The notes below the pieces were generated by a model, which saw only the letters and a program-made list of their open reading frames with translations, had not been told where the DNA came from and did not search any database. This document shows, in pieces, positions 1 to 10,122 of a stretch of DNA of 41,963 nt; positions within the stretch are counted from its first letter, which is position 1; each line of letters starts with the position of its first letter. The translations under genes and the position numbers were made by a program. This DNA comes from Gammaproteobacteria bacterium (GTDB taxonomy: Bacteria > Pseudomonadota > Gammaproteobacteria > Thiomicrospirales > Thiomicrospiraceae). The DNA lies in contig JACXUY010000011.1 in assembly GCA_014763665.1 (NCBI GenBank), positions 1 through 41,963 of the forward strand, given 5' to 3'.

Positions 1-158
1 TACTGTCAACTGCTATTTTAAACTTGTTGACTTTTGATGCATTTCTGCGTCTCACTCGAAGCGATGCCTTGTTTCGAGAAGGTGAATTATGGGACTTACA
101 CGCCTTTTTGGCAAGCGTTTTTTTCACTATTTGTCATATTTTTGTCATCACAGCATAA
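1..158 (+). CDS. Possible 3' end of a hypothetical gene entering from the left
   Basis: Reading frame 3 (first full codon at base 3) is open from the window edge to a TAA at 156-158, giving about 51 residues. The last part is hydrophobic (ending FFTICHIFVITA) and is preceded by an acidic/basic stretch (RSDALFREGELWDLH). The stop lies two bases from the end of the convergent rimI gene, as expected for a gene filling the space. I do not recognise a family. The frame could be open by chance, because it is short and no start or ribosome-binding site is visible. Confidence 0.35.
   Translation, partial: LSTAILNLLTFDAFLRLTRSDALFREGELWDLHAFLASVFFTICHIFVITA
132..148 (+). promoter_or_regulatory. Pho-box-like tandem repeat with no obvious target
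   Basis: TGTCAT occurs at 132-137 and again at 143-148, exactly 11 bases apart with an AT-rich spacer, which is the PhoB half-site pattern seen in front of pstS, btaA and olsB in this window. A TAAAAT at 156-161 could be a -10. The site points rightward into the 3' end of the oppositely oriented rimI and lies inside the possible left-edge coding frame, so it may be chance. Confidence 0.3.
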
Positions 159-160
159 AA

Positions 161-592
161 TCAACAAGTTAACGACATCAACAATGCATCTTCACTGAAG
201 CCCTCTGCATTTCGATAGTAATTTTTGCGTACAGCGTCTTGCGTGAAACCCAATTTTTGATAAAGCGCGATGGCTTTAAGATTCGTTTCGCGCACTTCTA
301 ACACCACACGGTCACAACCCAAGGCTTTCGCTTTATAACAACAAGCAGCTATTAACTGAGTGGCTACCCCACGTCGCTGGTAAGCTGCAGCCACGGTAAT
401 TTGTAGCACTTCGAACATGTCACCCAAATGCATGGCTAATAGATATCCCGCCAATTGACTTTCTTGATAATAGACTTCACAGCTCGTCAGCGGATTATCC
501 AGGCTATCTTCAAATTGCTGTAACGTCCATAAACACCCCTTTTCCTGTTGCTCAAACGCATAGAGCTTTGCTGCTAAACTCGATTCAGCCAC
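161..592 (-). CDS. rimI: Ribosomal protein bS18 alanine N-acetyltransferase RimI
   Basis: GNAT-family acetyltransferase that acetylates the N-terminal alanine of ribosomal protein S18 in the cytoplasm. The acetyl-CoA-binding motif is seen as QRRGVATQLI in the middle of the protein, followed by the family-typical ALYQKLGF and a C-terminal RKNYYRNAEGFSEDALLM, close to the RimI signature. The start is placed at a GTG (590-592) because AAGGAG lies seven bases upstream; an ATG at 614-616 is in frame but has no ribosome-binding site. That gives 143 residues, usual for RimI. It is the last gene of a run with leuA, the HolD-like gene and the flavoprotein, and overlaps the flavoprotein by 19 bases. 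Confidence 0.85.
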   Translation of the reverse strand: MAESSLAAKLYAFEQQEKGCLWTLQQFEDSLDNPLTSCEVYYQESQLAGYLLAMHLGDMFEVLQITVAAAYQRRGVATQLIAACCYKAKALGCDRVVLEVRETNLKAIALYQKLGFTQDAVRKNYYRNAEGFSEDALLMSLTC

Positions 593-1800
593 GAAACCAC
601 TCCTTGCGCACCCCATCGCGCCGTCGCTAGGCTAGCCGTTAACAAATAACCACCCGTTGGCGCTTCCCAATCCAACATTTCTCCAACACAAAAAACACCG
701 GGTTTTACCTTTAGCATGAGCCGTTCGTCCAGTGCAGTCGCCTTAACGCCGCCTGCACTGCTGATCGCTTCCGCCAAAGGACCCGTTCCCATTAATTGAA
801 TGGGATAATGTTTTAATCTTTCAGCAACTATTTTTAGGGATGCCTTGCTTGCTTCACCCTTTAGACTTTCTTGTATTAACGCCACCTTAACAGCTGACAA
901 TTTGAGCGCTGTGGTTAATTTATTACTGAGCGATAAGCGTTGAGGGGCTTGCATTAATTTTTGCCTGACGTGATCGAGAGACAAACTGGGTAATAAATCT
1001 AAATGTATCGTTTGTGGTCCATTATCTGCAATGGCTTCTCTGAGCAGAGCTGAATAACCGTAAATTAAGCCACCTTCCAGTCCTGATAATGAGAGCATTA
1101 ACTCCCCTTGACGGCGATAAGATTGACCATGAGCATCTTCATAAACAAGCGCGACGGGTTTAATCGGAGAACCAGCATGCTGCTGTTGCATATACTCACT
1201 CCACACCACATTGAAGCTGCAATTAGCTGGTCTAAAAGGAGCAACCTCTATCCCCAAACGGGCAAACATATCCAACCAATCGCCTTTAGAGCCTAGCTGT
1301 GGCCAACTAGCGCCACCCAAGGCTAACACCATCGCATCCGATGCAATCGTTTTTTGTCCTGTAGGAGTATCTAATGATAAAGCTTGACCTTGCCATCCAA
1401 CAAAACGATGCTTCATATGAAACACCACACCCGATTGTTTGAGTCGGTGCAACCAAGCTCTCAACAAAGGTGCTGCTTTTTTCTCAGTAGGGAAAATGCG
1501 ACCTGAGGAACCGACAAAGCTGTCGATACCCAAGGAACGCATCCAAGATTGAATCGCCGAAGCGTCAAAGGCGCGAACCATCGGTGCCAACCATGTTGAG
1601 GCTTCATTATAATTATGCAGAAAATCGTCAATGTGAAGACTGTGACTGATATTCAGACCACCTCTACCCGCTTGCAAGAACTTTCTACCCGCTGAAGGCA
1701 TGGCATCATAAACGCTCACCGACAATCCATGCTCCACTAGGACTTCTGCCGCCATAAGGCCAGCTGGTCCTGCACCGATAACAGCAACCTGTTTAGGCAT
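574..1800 (-). CDS. HI0933/BaiN-type FAD-dependent flavoprotein (PP_4765-like)
   Basis: 408-residue predicted flavin enzyme of the HI0933 (YhiN/BaiN) superfamily, most like the TIGR03862 'PP_4765' subgroup; its substrate is not known. An N-terminal Rossmann dinucleotide motif GAGPAGLMAAEVL (about residues 9-21) binds the FAD ADP moiety, and GRGGLNISHS (about 46-55) is the family hallmark. A C-terminal GG-YLLTASLATARWGAQGV stretch closes the FAD site. The start overlaps the end of the HolD-like gene by 8 bases, indicating translational coupling. It separates holD-like and rimI, which are directly adjacent in enteric bacteria. Family is well supported; the reaction is not. Confidence 0.8.
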   Translation of the reverse strand: MPKQVAVIGAGPAGLMAAEVLVEHGLSVSVYDAMPSAGRKFLQAGRGGLNISHSLHIDDFLHNYNEASTWLAPMVRAFDASAIQSWMRSLGIDSFVGSSGRIFPTEKKAAPLLRAWLHRLKQSGVVFHMKHRFVGWQGQALSLDTPTGQKTIASDAMVLALGGASWPQLGSKGDWLDMFARLGIEVAPFRPANCSFNVVWSEYMQQQHAGSPIKPVALVYEDAHGQSYRRQGELMLSLSGLEGGLIYGYSALLREAIADNGPQTIHLDLLPSLSLDHVRQKLMQAPQRLSLSNKLTTALKLSAVKVALIQESLKGEASKASLKIVAERLKHYPIQLMGTGPLAEAISSAGGVKATALDERLMLKVKPGVFCVGEMLDWEAPTGGYLLTASLATARWGAQGVVSWLNRV

Positions 1801-2179
1801 GGGTCAAAAAATGCTGGCACAAAGTTAGCCACGCTTGCTTCTTAAGCTGTGGCTGCGTAAGCAAATCGTTCAAAGCGGGTAAGTTGACCATGTATGTCAT
1901 TGATTCGCCAAAAGCAATACCTGCAGAATCAGTCGGCTTATCTTCTAGTTGATCACAAGGAAACAGTTGCTCTGCTGACAAGCCGAGGGATTGAGCAATC
2001 GACAGTAATAAGCGCCAACGAGGGTCTTGCTCATCATCCCAAAAAGATTCTAAATCTAGCGACCAGCACCATAGTTCTTGTAGTGGCTGACTACTTATAA
2101 CTTCAGCAGTCTCGCTCTCTTGGCTAGCCAGCCGCTGATCTCGCCAAGTCACCACCCCTAAAGCCTCAGCTAAGTTCAC
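1793..2179 (-). CDS. Putative DNA polymerase III psi subunit (HolD-like)
   Basis: 128-residue soluble protein. It begins with a short [11 protein letters not shown] segment comparable to the psi N-terminus that contacts the chi subunit, followed by an acidic middle part containing a helix [18 protein letters not shown], and ends with [23 protein letters not shown], a layout I associate with HolD proteins. HolD joins chi to the clamp loader at the replication fork. Position supports this: holD-rimI is a conserved pair in enterics and here only the flavoprotein intervenes. It uses a GTG start whose GTGA overlaps the leuA stop by four bases. Psi is poorly conserved, so this remains a tentative call. 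Confidence 0.5.
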   Translation of the reverse strand: MNLAEALGVVTWRDQRLASQESETAEVISSQPLQELWCWSLDLESFWDDEQDPRWRLLLSIAQSLGLSAEQLFPCDQLEDKPTDSAGIAFGESMTYMVNLPALNDLLTQPQLKKQAWLTLCQHFLTHA

Positions 2180-3723
2180 ACGCCACCTTGGTATTGTGGA
2201 TGCGAGCGTTTAGCATGAACCGCCAATTTGTTTAACGCATTAATATAGGCCTTTGCCGATGACATCATAATATCTGTATCCGTACCTTGGCCATTAACAA
2301 TGCGTCCACCCTTTTCCAAACGAACGGCTGTTTCGCCTTGGGAATCGGTACCATTAGTAACATTACTCACCGCATACAATGACAGATTGGCACCTGAATT
2401 AACCATGCTTTCAATCGCCTTAAAGGTTGCATCGACAGCACCCGCACCAGCCGATTCAGCGCGTTGCTCCTCGCCATTAATCCATAAAGTCACTTCAGCT
2501 TTAGGCAACTCTCCCGTTTCAGAAACCACTTTCAATGAAACCAGACGATATTGATCACTTTCTAATTCCACTGCATCATCCGCGACAAGCGCTAACAAAT
2601 CCTCATCATAAATATCATGTTTTAAGTCTGCTAGCTCTTTGAAACGCACAAAAATGCGATTCAACTCCTCTTCACTCGCTGGAGCAACACCGATAGACTC
2701 TAAACGTGAACGTAACGCATTACGACCTGAATGCTTTCCTAACACCATTTTATTTGCCGACCAACCCACATCTTCTGCCGACATGATTTCGTATGTTTCG
2801 CGATGTTTTAGCACGCCATCTTGATGAATGCCCGACTCATGCGCAAACGCATTGGCACCAACAATCGCTTTGTTTGGCTGTACCGCAAAACCCGTGATGG
2901 CCGATACCATGCGCGAAGCAGGCACAATTTCTTTAGTGTTAATACGTGTGTCAAACGAAAAATAATCTTGACGTGTACGAATGGCCATGACAATTTCTTC
3001 TAACGCCGTATTGCCCGCGCGCTCACCCAAGCCATTAATCGTACATTCGATTTGACGTGCGCCATTTTGCACCGCTGCCAATGAGTTAGCCACCGCCAAG
3101 CCTAAATCATTATGACAATGCGCTGAAAAAATGGCTTTATCAGAATTGGCTGTGTTAGCGATGACATACTTAAACAAAGCGCCAAACTGCTCCGGCAAAT
3201 TGTAACCTACGGTATCGGGGATATTAATCGTCGTTGCACCCGCTTTGATGACGGCATCAAATACTCGACACAAAAACTCAGGATCAGAACGTCCAGCGTC
3301 TTCTGCCGAGAACTCAACATCATCGGTATACTGACGAGCGCGCTTCACCGCATAAACAGCGCGCTCAACCACCTCATCGGGAGTCATGCGTAGTTTCTTT
3401 TCCATGTGAATCGGTGAGGTAGCAATAAAGGTATGAATACGCCCACGTACCGCAGGCTTAACCGCCTCTCCAGCCAAATCAATATCACGATCCACCGCAC
3501 GAGAAAGACCACACACAACCGATTCTTGAACCGCTTTAGCCACAGCTTGAACTGATTCAAAATCACCTTGACTCGCTGCTGGAAAACCAGCCTCAATCAC
3601 ATCAACACGCAACTTTTCTAACACTTTAGCGATTTTAACTTTTTCTTCACGCGTCATAGAAGCGCCAGGGCTTTGCTCACCGTCACGCAAGGTGGTATCA
3701 AAAATAATTAAGGTATCTTTCAT
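2176..3723 (-). CDS. leuA: 2-isopropylmalate synthase LeuA
   Basis: Condenses acetyl-CoA with 2-oxoisovalerate to 2-isopropylmalate, the first committed step of leucine synthesis. The 515 residues fit the LeuA type 1 family. The TIM barrel starts with [18 protein letters not shown], includes the metal-binding [13 protein letters not shown] and the NGLGERAGN signature, and is followed by a C-terminal allosteric domain from about residue 370, where leucine feedback normally acts. GGAGC precedes the ATG. It lies 11 bases behind pssA and overlaps the HolD-like gene by four bases. Proximity to ilvBHC collects branched-chain amino-acid synthesis in one region. Confidence 0.97.
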   Translation of the reverse strand: MKDTLIIFDTTLRDGEQSPGASMTREEKVKIAKVLEKLRVDVIEAGFPAASQGDFESVQAVAKAVQESVVCGLSRAVDRDIDLAGEAVKPAVRGRIHTFIATSPIHMEKKLRMTPDEVVERAVYAVKRARQYTDDVEFSAEDAGRSDPEFLCRVFDAVIKAGATTINIPDTVGYNLPEQFGALFKYVIANTANSDKAIFSAHCHNDLGLAVANSLAAVQNGARQIECTINGLGERAGNTALEEIVMAIRTRQDYFSFDTRINTKEIVPASRMVSAITGFAVQPNKAIVGANAFAHESGIHQDGVLKHRETYEIMSAEDVGWSANKMVLGKHSGRNALRSRLESIGVAPASEEELNRIFVRFKELADLKHDIYDEDLLALVADDAVELESDQYRLVSLKVVSETGELPKAEVTLWINGEEQRAESAGAGAVDATFKAIESMVNSGANLSLYAVSNVTNGTDSQGETAVRLEKGGRIVNGQGTDTDIMMSSAKAYINALNKLAVHAKRSHPQYQGGV

Positions 3724-3734
3724 GAAATAGCTCC

Positions 3735-4538
3735 TTACTGCAGTTCAGTAAATTGTACAGATTTATCCTGAGCCAACTGACTCTTATTATTTTGAGAAAA
3801 GTCCGCAGTTTGTTTTGTTTTCTGTCTCAGACTACGACGCTCTTTTAGTCCCCAAATAGTCACAATCAAACCCGATACTGCATAGACAAAGAGAATTAAA
3901 AACAATAGCGTTGCCGGATCGATCAAAATGATAATGGCCACTCCAACCAGCAGCAACATGGTGATAAATGGCACACGATCCTTTAGCTTAAACTCTTTGA
4001 AACTGTGATAGCGGAAGTTACTAACCATCAACAGACCAGCCGCGATGGTTAACAGGCTAACGAAAACGACTGTAATTTGACTAAAGCTCGCATCACCCAT
4101 AATCCAGACGAATGACGCCAACACCCCAGCCGCGGCTGGGCTGGGCAAGCCCTGAAAGTAGCGTTTATCAGCAATACCTACTTGGGTGTTAAATCTTGCT
4201 AAACGCAGTGCCGCAGCAGCAACATAAATAAAAGCAGCGACCCAACCGAACTTACCCAACTCGTTCAAACCCCAGCTGTAAACCAACATCGCAGGGGCAA
4301 TACCAAAAGAAACCATATCGGACAGACTATCGTACTCTGCACCAAACTCACTGGTGGCATTGGCCATACGAGCTACGCGACCATCCAATGCATCGAATAC
4401 CATGGCAATAAAGATAGCAATGGCTCCTTGCTCAAATTGCTGATTAACACCCGCAATAATGGCGTAAAAACCACAAAATAAGGCTGCTGTTGTTAGCATA
4501 TTGGGCAACCAATAAATCCCCTGTTTTGGTGTCTGCAC
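3735..4538 (-). CDS. pssA: CDP-diacylglycerol-serine O-phosphatidyltransferase PssA
   Basis: Makes phosphatidylserine from CDP-diacylglycerol and serine at the inner membrane, leading to phosphatidylethanolamine. The CDP-alcohol phosphotransferase motif D-G-x2-A-R-x8-G-x3-D-x3-D is visible as DGRVAR...[10 protein letters not shown] near residues 51-73. The rest is hydrophobic with several membrane spans, and the C-terminus is a polar Gln/Lys-rich tail. Length (267) is usual for the membrane-bound type II enzyme. The start is GTG with GAGGAG upstream. It sits between the ilvC terminator and leuA, the order ilvC-pssA-leuA known from many Betaproteobacteria. Confidence 0.95.
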   Translation of the reverse strand: MQTPKQGIYWLPNMLTTAALFCGFYAIIAGVNQQFEQGAIAIFIAMVFDALDGRVARMANATSEFGAEYDSLSDMVSFGIAPAMLVYSWGLNELGKFGWVAAFIYVAAAALRLARFNTQVGIADKRYFQGLPSPAAAGVLASFVWIMGDASFSQITVVFVSLLTIAAGLLMVSNFRYHSFKEFKLKDRVPFITMLLLVGVAIIILIDPATLLFLILFVYAVSGLIVTIWGLKERRSLRQKTKQTADFSQNNKSQLAQDKSVQFTELQ

Positions 4539-4631
4539 AAGACGCTCCTCCTATTCATGTTTAGTGTGCTAATGCTAACACAATCGATGGGGTTTACCAC
4601 ACCTATTACGAATGGGCTTGATAGGATAAAA

Positions 4632-4659
4632 CAAAAAAGCCAGCATTAAGCTGGCGTTT
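4632..4659 (-). terminator. Intrinsic terminator after ilvBHC
   Basis: On the minus strand GCCAGC, a five-base loop and GCTGGC are followed by a T-run. It lies directly behind the ilvC stop and separates the ilv operon from pssA-leuA. Confidence 0.85.
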
Positions 4660-4680
4660 TCAATCGAAGTAGGATCGAAA

Positions 4681-5712
<1,032 letters not shown>

Positions 5713-5739
5713 CTAATGAATGTGTTAAAAAATGAATGG

Positions 5740-6231
5740 CTAAATTTGTAACCGTTTTTCGCCACGCATGATGCCAAGCGCACCTGAGCGAACGGTTTCC
5801 AGAATTAAACTCGCATCCAATGCATTGATGAATGCATCGCTTTTACTTTTATTGCCCACCAATTGAATGGTGTAAGTGGTGGCACTGACATCAACGATTT
5901 GCGCACGGAAAATATCTGCCAAACGCTTAAGCTCTTCACGATGTGCGCCTGTCGCCATCAACTTAATAAGCAACAGCTCACGCTCAATGTGCTCGCCATT
6001 AGTTAAATCAACCACTTTCACCACGTCAACCAAACGGTTAAGATGCTTAACGATCTGCTCAATTTGCTGCTCATTACCTTCCGTAACCAACGTCAAGCGC
6101 GATACCGTTTCATCTTCCGTCGGCGCAACGGTTAACTCTTGAATATTGTAGCCACGTGCTGAAAACAAGCCTGCAACACGTGACAAGGCTCCTGACTCGT
6201 TTTCCATCAGCATGGAAATGATATGACGCAT
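5740..6231 (-). CDS. ilvH: Acetolactate synthase small (regulatory) subunit IlvH
   Basis: Regulatory subunit of acetohydroxyacid synthase; it activates the catalytic subunit and mediates valine feedback. The N-terminal ACT domain begins RHIISMLMENESGALSRVAGLFSARGYNI, in which the GALSRVAGLF stretch is the effector-binding turn of the family. A second ACT-like C-terminal domain follows from about residue 80. The 163-residue length is typical. It lies 12 bases behind ilvB and before ilvC in the same operon. Confidence 0.97.
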   Translation of the reverse strand: MRHIISMLMENESGALSRVAGLFSARGYNIQELTVAPTEDETVSRLTLVTEGNEQQIEQIVKHLNRLVDVVKVVDLTNGEHIERELLLIKLMATGAHREELKRLADIFRAQIVDVSATTYTIQLVGNKSKSDAFINALDASLILETVRSGALGIMRGEKRLQI

Positions 6232-6243
6232 CTCCTAGCCCCC

Positions 6244-7941
6244 TTATACCAAAATCATTTCGTTTTGACCCGCACCAGCCGGAATCATCGGGTAAACGTT
6301 TTCTGTGTGATCGGTTTGAATATCCATGAACACCAAACGATCCTTCATGGCAAAGGCTTCACGCATCTTCGTTTCCAGCTCAGCTGGATCAGTGACTTTC
6401 ATACCAACATGTCCATAAGCCTCAACCAGCTTTACAAAGTCTGGTAGTGAGTCCATATAAGACATAGAGTAACGGCGATCATAGAAAAACTCTTGCCACT
6501 GACGAACCATACCCAAGAAGCGGTTATTCAAGCAAATAATTTTCACTGGCAAACCATACTGCAAACAGGTAGACAGCTCCTGGATATTCATCTGAATACT
6601 ACCCTCACCGGTCACACAAGCGACTTCAGCATCGGGAAAGGCCATTTTGACGCCCATGGCATAAGGCAAACCGACACCCATCGTACCCAATCCGCCTGAA
6701 TTAATCCAACGACGCGGTTTATCGAACGGATAATACTGAGCTGCCCACATTTGATGCTGCCCAACGTCCGAGGTGATATAAGCATCACCCTTGGTGATTT
6801 CATGCAATAGCTCAATGACAGATTGAGGCTTAATCACCTTAGTTGATGGTTGGTAGGTCAAACACTTGATGCTACGCCACTCATCGATTTGTTTCCACCA
6901 AGCGGCAATGGCCTCACTGTTCGGCTTACGCTTTTCATGACGCAGCATATCTAGCATATCTTCTAATACTTGTGCGACAGGACCGACAATCGGTACATCT
7001 ACCTTCACATTTTTAGAAATCGAAGCTGGGTCAATATCGACGTGAATGATTTTAGCAGTCGGACAAAACTTCTCGATCTTACCCGTTACCCGGTCATCGA
7101 AACGTGCGCCAATGGCAATCAAGACATCACAGTGATGCATGGCCAAATTGGCTTCGTAGGTGCCATGCATACCCAGCATACCAATCGACTGAGCATCACT
7201 GGCTGGGAAAGCCCCTAACCCCATCAAAGTTTGTGTGATGGGATAGCCCATAGTACGCACCAGCTCGGTTAGTTGCGCTGAAGCATCGCCCAACACCACA
7301 CCACCGCCCGTATAAAACACTGGGCGTTCTGCATTCATCATTAAATCGATGGCTTTACGGATTTGACCTGAGTGACCTTTAGTCACGACATTGTACGAAC
7401 GAATATTAACTGATTCAGGATAAGTGTATTCGGTCTTGGCATTCTGAACATCCTTGGGAATATCAATTAACACTGGTCCTGGACGCCCCGTTAGCGCAAT
7501 GTGAAAGGCTTTTTTCAGTGTCTCAGCCAAGTCGGCAACATCACGTACTAAAAAATTATGTTTCACAATCGGACGACTGATGCCGACGGTATCCACCTCT
7601 TGGAAGGCATCTAGCCCAATCATATTAGTGGGTACTTGACCCGTGATAACAATTAACGGAATAGAATCCATGTAGGCGGTCGCTAAGCCGGTAATGGCAT
7701 TAGTCGCACCTGGCCCAGACGTGACCAATACGAGTCCTGGTTTACCCGTGGCACGCGAATAGGCATCGGCAGCATGGGTGGCAGCCTGCTCATGTCGAAC
7801 CAAAATATGTTGTAACTTGGTCGCAGTTGTGTCTAAAGCATCATAAATAGGTAATACAGCACCACCTGGGTAACCCCAGAGATGTTCAACCCCTTCGTCT
7901 TCTAAAAATTTTACGACGATCTGAGCACCAGTCAACTCCAC
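6244..7941 (-). CDS. ilvB: Acetolactate synthase large (catalytic) subunit
   Basis: Thiamine-diphosphate enzyme condensing two pyruvates, or pyruvate with 2-oxobutyrate, to start valine and isoleucine synthesis. The N-terminal GYPGGAVLPIYDAL carries the region before the catalytic glutamate loop; GEGSIQMNIQELSTC and the following ICLNN form the ThDP/Mg motif (GEGS where many homologues have GDGS). The start is set at GTG 7939-7941, giving MELTGAQIV, the usual N-terminus of the family, with AAGGAG six bases upstream. A TTG at 7960-7962 would extend the frame but places that ribosome-binding site inside the gene. ilvI is an equally fair symbol. The 565 residues match the family. Confidence 0.95.
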   Translation of the reverse strand: MELTGAQIVVKFLEDEGVEHLWGYPGGAVLPIYDALDTTATKLQHILVRHEQAATHAADAYSRATGKPGLVLVTSGPGATNAITGLATAYMDSIPLIVITGQVPTNMIGLDAFQEVDTVGISRPIVKHNFLVRDVADLAETLKKAFHIALTGRPGPVLIDIPKDVQNAKTEYTYPESVNIRSYNVVTKGHSGQIRKAIDLMMNAERPVFYTGGGVVLGDASAQLTELVRTMGYPITQTLMGLGAFPASDAQSIGMLGMHGTYEANLAMHHCDVLIAIGARFDDRVTGKIEKFCPTAKIIHVDIDPASISKNVKVDVPIVGPVAQVLEDMLDMLRHEKRKPNSEAIAAWWKQIDEWRSIKCLTYQPSTKVIKPQSVIELLHEITKGDAYITSDVGQHQMWAAQYYPFDKPRRWINSGGLGTMGVGLPYAMGVKMAFPDAEVACVTGEGSIQMNIQELSTCLQYGLPVKIICLNNRFLGMVRQWQEFFYDRRYSMSYMDSLPDFVKLVEAYGHVGMKVTDPAELETKMREAFAMKDRLVFMDIQTDHTENVYPMIPAGAGQNEMILV

Positions 7942-7986
7942 GCCACTCTCCTTCAATCCCAATTATAATTAGGGGTAAAACAACAT

Positions 7987-7999
7987 ATTGTAATACAAT
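7987..7999. other. Perfect 13-base palindrome before ilvB
   Basis: ATTGTAATACAAT is a perfect inverted repeat about 45 bases upstream of the ilvB start, in the AT-rich gap between orn and ilvB. It could be a regulator site in the ilv promoter region, but it matches no operator I can name. No leader peptide or attenuator hairpin was seen. Confidence 0.3.
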
Positions 8000-8067
8000 T
8001 TTAGGACTACAAACGAAGTTTTATAAAAAATAATACCCGATCATTTTGGTCAACTATTAGATTAGAG

Positions 8068-8613
8068 TCAAGCGCCAATGAGAAAATTGTGACGATAATG
8101 GCGCATCTCAGCGATAGATTCATGAATATCCGATAAGGCCGTATGCGTACCCTTTTTCTGAACCGCATCAAAAACGGGTTTATTCCAACGGCGCGCAACC
8201 TCTTTAAAGCTACTGACATCGAGCAATCGATAGTGTAAATAGTTATCTAGCGCCGGCATATATTTTTCGATAAATTTACGGTCTTGGCAAATACTGTTAC
8301 CGCACAAAGGCGATGACTTGGCAGGCACATATTGTTGCACAAAAGCCAAGGTCATCTCTGTTGCTTGCTCAATACTAATGGTGCTTTGACGACAACGTTC
8401 AATGAGTCCGGAAGCGCCATGCGTTTTCAAACACCACTCATCCATGCCCGCTAACACCTTATCAGATAGATGTATGGCGATTTCTGGTCCTTCGGCAATC
8501 ACATTTAATTGACTGTCCGTAATGACAGTCGCCACTTCCATGATGGCTTCGGTTGCCACGGACAAGCCGGTCATTTCCAAATCCATCCACACTAAATTAT
8601 CTGCACTCTGCAT
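8068..8613 (-). CDS. orn: Oligoribonuclease Orn
   Basis: 3'-5' exoribonuclease of the DEDDh family that degrades very short RNAs, including pGpG from cyclic-di-GMP turnover, in the cytoplasm. The first active-site motif DLEMTGL (D11, E13) is clear, a middle Asp occurs in the SSPLCGNSICQDRKF block that is typical of Orn, and the last motif HTALSDIHESIAEMRHY provides the catalytic His and Asp. The 181 residues are the standard length. The gene is divergent from phhB and upstream of ilvB on the same strand. pGpG degradation links it functionally to the EAL protein at the other end of the window. Confidence 0.97.
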   Translation of the reverse strand: MQSADNLVWMDLEMTGLSVATEAIMEVATVITDSQLNVIAEGPEIAIHLSDKVLAGMDEWCLKTHGASGLIERCRQSTISIEQATEMTLAFVQQYVPAKSSPLCGNSICQDRKFIEKYMPALDNYLHYRLLDVSSFKEVARRWNKPVFDAVQKKGTHTALSDIHESIAEMRHYRHNFLIGA

Positions 8614-8699
8614 AACGACTCCTTAACCAAATACCTTGAACATCTTCTATAATGATGCGACTACTAAGGACATAACCGATCATATCAGGAATTTTTGCT

Positions 8700-9044
8700 A
8701 TGCTAGATATTAACACGTTACAGAACCAATCATGCCAACCCATTACGCCAAATAGTCATCGTATGGTGATCCCCACCGTAGAAAGCTACTTAAGCGTATT
8801 ACCTGGCTGGCAAGCTGGATTTGACTACAATAGTATCGAGCGAAGCATTCAGTTCAAAAATCACTATCAGGTAATGGCGTTTCTGAATGCGCTTGCTTTT
8901 ATCTGTCATGAACAAGATCACCACCCTGAAATTTGCTACGGCTACAACAAGGTAACGATCAAACTAACAACCCATACGATTAAAGGTGTTAGTTTGAACG
9001 ACATGATTATGGCAGCCAAAATTAATCAGTTGCGCCCCGTATGA
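8700..9044 (+). CDS. phhB: Pterin-4a-carbinolamine dehydratase
   Basis: Dehydrates 4a-hydroxytetrahydropterin, recycling the pterin cofactor of aromatic amino-acid hydroxylases; many bacteria keep it without a known hydroxylase. The family motif appears as HEQDHHPE with H70, H74, H75 and P76, and THT around residue 92 supplies the third active-site histidine. At 114 residues it is the usual single-domain size. Its ATGA overlaps the rsgA start by four bases, so the two are translationally coupled. The location next to orn and rsgA is a recurrent neighbourhood in Beta- and Gammaproteobacteria. Confidence 0.9.
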   Translation: MLDINTLQNQSCQPITPNSHRMVIPTVESYLSVLPGWQAGFDYNSIERSIQFKNHYQVMAFLNALAFICHEQDHHPEICYGYNKVTIKLTTHTIKGVSLNDMIMAAKINQLRPV

Positions 9045-9997
9045 GTAAACGCCGGCTGTCAGAACAGCAGCAGCAACGCATCGAACAACGCCGTTCTGGC
9101 AGCAAACACCATAGTCAAGGCTTTGAAGGTCTGGTGGTGATGAACTCTGGTAAAAAAGCGACGGTGCAACTTAATGATGGTCGCCTACTTACCTGCCACC
9201 AACGCGCCAATTTAGCCAATGTGGTTGCTGGTGATAAGGTCATTATTTCGCTAGATGAGCAACATCCTCCTGTTATTGAAAGCCTACTACCCCGCCGCAG
9301 CTTGTTGTCTCGACCTGGTTTTAGAGGGGTTATTAAACCCGTTGCGGCTAATGTAGACCAGTTACTGGTCGTGATTGCGCCAGCTCCTGGTATTGATTTA
9401 GATCTACTTGATCGCAGTCTGTGCTACTGTGAATGGCAAGGATTAGATGCCGTCATTATTCTGAACAAGGTCGATTTGCTGGCCGATGATTATCGAGCAG
9501 GCTGTGATCAGTTAGCCACCGTTTATACGGCTATGGGCTATACATGGATAGAAACCAGCACAGAAGCCGATATCGGTCTAGAAGCACTCAAGCAAATCTG
9601 CAACAACAAAACCAGTGTATTTTTAGGCAATTCGGGCGTGGGCAAATCATCGCTCACACAAGCGTTGATTCCAGACGTTGCCATTCGCACGCAACAACTT
9701 TCAAGCTCAACAGGTTTGGGTCAACACACCACCAACAACGCCACCTTATACGAGCTTGATATTGGCGGGCGGCTTATTGATGCCGCCGGCATTCGCAGCT
9801 TAGAACTGAGCGAGTTCGCTATCGAACAGCCCGACCGCTACTGGCGCGATTTTCGCCCTTACCTAGGACAGTGCCGCTTTAGTAACTGCACACATGACCA
9901 CGAACCAGGTTGCTCAGTAAAAAATGCCGTTGAATCTGAAACGATCGCAATGCATCGCTATCAACACTACCTAAGGTTATTGCACAGCAACACCTAA
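9041..9997 (+). CDS. rsgA: Small ribosomal subunit biogenesis GTPase RsgA
   Basis: Circularly permuted GTPase that acts in late maturation of the 30S subunit. The motif order is G4 NKVD (residues 142-145), then G1 GNSGVGKS (196-203), then G3 DAAGIRSLEL, the permuted order that defines the family. An N-terminal OB fold covers about residues 30-80, and a C-terminal zinc site is seen in CRFSNCTHDHEPGC. The Lys/Arg/Gln-rich first 25 residues fit rRNA binding. It is coupled to phhB by a four-base overlap; no terminator is evident after it. Confidence 0.97.
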   Translation: MSKRRLSEQQQQRIEQRRSGSKHHSQGFEGLVVMNSGKKATVQLNDGRLLTCHQRANLANVVAGDKVIISLDEQHPPVIESLLPRRSLLSRPGFRGVIKPVAANVDQLLVVIAPAPGIDLDLLDRSLCYCEWQGLDAVIILNKVDLLADDYRAGCDQLATVYTAMGYTWIETSTEADIGLEALKQICNNKTSVFLGNSGVGKSSLTQALIPDVAIRTQQLSSSTGLGQHTTNNATLYELDIGGRLIDAAGIRSLELSEFAIEQPDRYWRDFRPYLGQCRFSNCTHDHEPGCSVKNAVESETIAMHRYQHYLRLLHSNT

Positions 9998-10033
9998 TAA
10001 CACGCAAAACATATCATTTTTTGCTAATACCGC

Positions 10034-10062
10034 TTGACAGCATCGCAACACTTGTGTGTAAT
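10034..10062 (+). promoter_or_regulatory. Near-consensus sigma-70 promoter for cytochrome c
   Basis: A perfect -35 TTGACA (10034-10039) is followed after 17 bases by TGTAAT (10057-10062), five of six with the -10 consensus. It lies 60 bases before the first cytochrome c start and would make that gene strongly expressed. Confidence 0.75.
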
Positions 10063-10122
10063 TAACAACAATCGGTGAGAAACCGGGCTATTATTCTAGA
10101 CATCCTTAATGGAGCTTACACC

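Noticed and set aside
89-172. Small 27-codon frame (MGLTRLFGKR...) with AGAAGGTG upstream
   Set aside because: It overlaps the end of rimI on the other strand and the longer frame entering from the left edge; Lys/His-rich short product with no family. Ribosome-binding-like purines alone are not enough.
2300-3003. Several short plus-strand frames opposite leuA
   Set aside because: All lie within the conserved LeuA coding sequence and have no recognisable domain.
7942-8067. Leader peptide and attenuator for ilvBHC
   Set aside because: No run of Leu/Ile/Val codons after a start and no terminator-antiterminator pair is visible in the 126 bases before ilvB.
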